Origin: Candidatus Thiomargarita nelsonii
Lineage (GTDB): Bacteria; Pseudomonadota; Gammaproteobacteria; Beggiatoales; Beggiatoaceae
Reading direction: 5' to 3'
Length of the DNA: 40,611 bases
Assembly: GCA_000785145.2 (NCBI GenBank)
Contig: JSZA02000049.1
Span: 1 to 40,611 of the forward strand
Under the pieces are notes generated by a model. That model saw only the letters and a list, made by a program, of their open reading frames with translations, was not told where the DNA came from and did no database searches. This document shows positions 40,493 to 40,611 of this stretch, piece after piece. Both the position numbers and the translations under genes were made by a program. Each line of letters starts with the position of its first letter. Within the stretch, counting starts at the first letter, position 1.

Positions 40493-40590
40493 ATGGTTCC
40501 CACGCAGGCGCGTGGGAACCATAAAATTCGTTTATTAGTCAGGAGTCCAAGATTTATCTTGGACGAATCTTGGGCTCCGAAATACTATTC
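40493..40590. repeat. Two short palindromes at the window edge
   Basis: TATGGTTCCCACGC and GCGTGGGAACCATA (40492-40529) form a hairpin; GGAGTCCAAGATTTATCTTG followed by GACGAATCTTGGGCTCCG (40542-40579) is the GGAGTCCAA type and matches the copy at 35132 well. No gene is visible in 40451-40611. Confidence 0.65.
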
Positions 40591-40611
40591 AATTTCCACT
40601 TTTTCTAGGAT

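Noticed and set aside
1..40611. tRNA or rRNA genes
   Set aside because: No cloverleaf with a T-loop GTTCGA-type motif and no rRNA-like stretch noticed; a tRNA covariance search would be decisive.

Overview
The window reads as chromosomal DNA of a gammaproteobacterium with moderate-to-low GC, very repeat-rich and full of pseudogenes. Gene content and style (late cobalamin genes, secreted PDZ/TPR/CHAT proteins, STAND ATPases, toxin-antitoxin relics, hundreds of bases of small palindromic repeats between nearly every gene pair) best fit the giant sulfur bacteria of the Beggiatoa/Thioploca/Thiomargarita group. That assignment is inference from style, not a search result.

Left part (1-6.8 kb): a 5'-partial minus-strand gene at the edge, a thioredoxin-VKOR disulfide oxidase (404-1399), a translationally coupled minus-strand cobT-cobS-cobC operon (4000-1699), an unknown gene running into a repeat (4163-4906), an XRE regulator (5199-5582), an AAA ATPase pseudogene split by a MITE (5647-6262) and cobU (6315-6827).

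Cobalamin mosaic (7.1-17.7 kb): the remaining late-B12 genes btuB (3' remnant), btuR/cobO, cbiB and cobD lie on the plus strand in pathway-like order, but every junction is opened by cargo. Truncated copies of the same cob genes mark the junctions: a 5' piece of btuR before intact btuR, a 5' piece of cbiB before intact cbiB, a piece of cobD before intact cobD, and two extra 3' pieces of cbiB. Cargo includes a broken AAA/TOPRIM-like pair, an antitoxin-like gene, a YhcG-type nuclease, a DUF4760 membrane protein, and a GAF-winged-helix regulator followed by a truncated hemoglobin with a four-unit 11-bp operator between them. The intact set cobD, cbiB, cobU, cobT, cobS, cobC and btuR could still attach aminopropanol phosphate, build and close the nucleotide loop, and adenosylate the corrinoid.

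Central accessory block (17.7-31.1 kb, mostly minus strand): a secreted protein and the relic of a CHAT gene; a three-gene DUF262 / DUF3696 ATPase / RelE-tailed operon in which the first gene has an internal deletion and the third has lost its tail to a MITE; a giant signal-peptide PDZ-TPR-CHAT gene with 24 TPR units of exactly 120 bp, broken by one 4-bp deletion; and a pair of STAND-type ATPases, one with an N-terminal XRE helix-turn-helix and one with about 11 membrane helices.

Right part (31.1-40.6 kb): exported or membrane-anchored proteins of unknown function, relics (AlbA_2 domain gene, an N-terminally cut gene), similar promoters sharing a GTTACGC core, and more palindromic repeats.

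The most general discovery is a MITE family (terminal inverted repeat CAATGCCA..., usually 103-105 bp) that leaves 11-bp target duplications. Five insertions show the duplication directly, and two insertions hit the same 11-mer inside another palindromic repeat.
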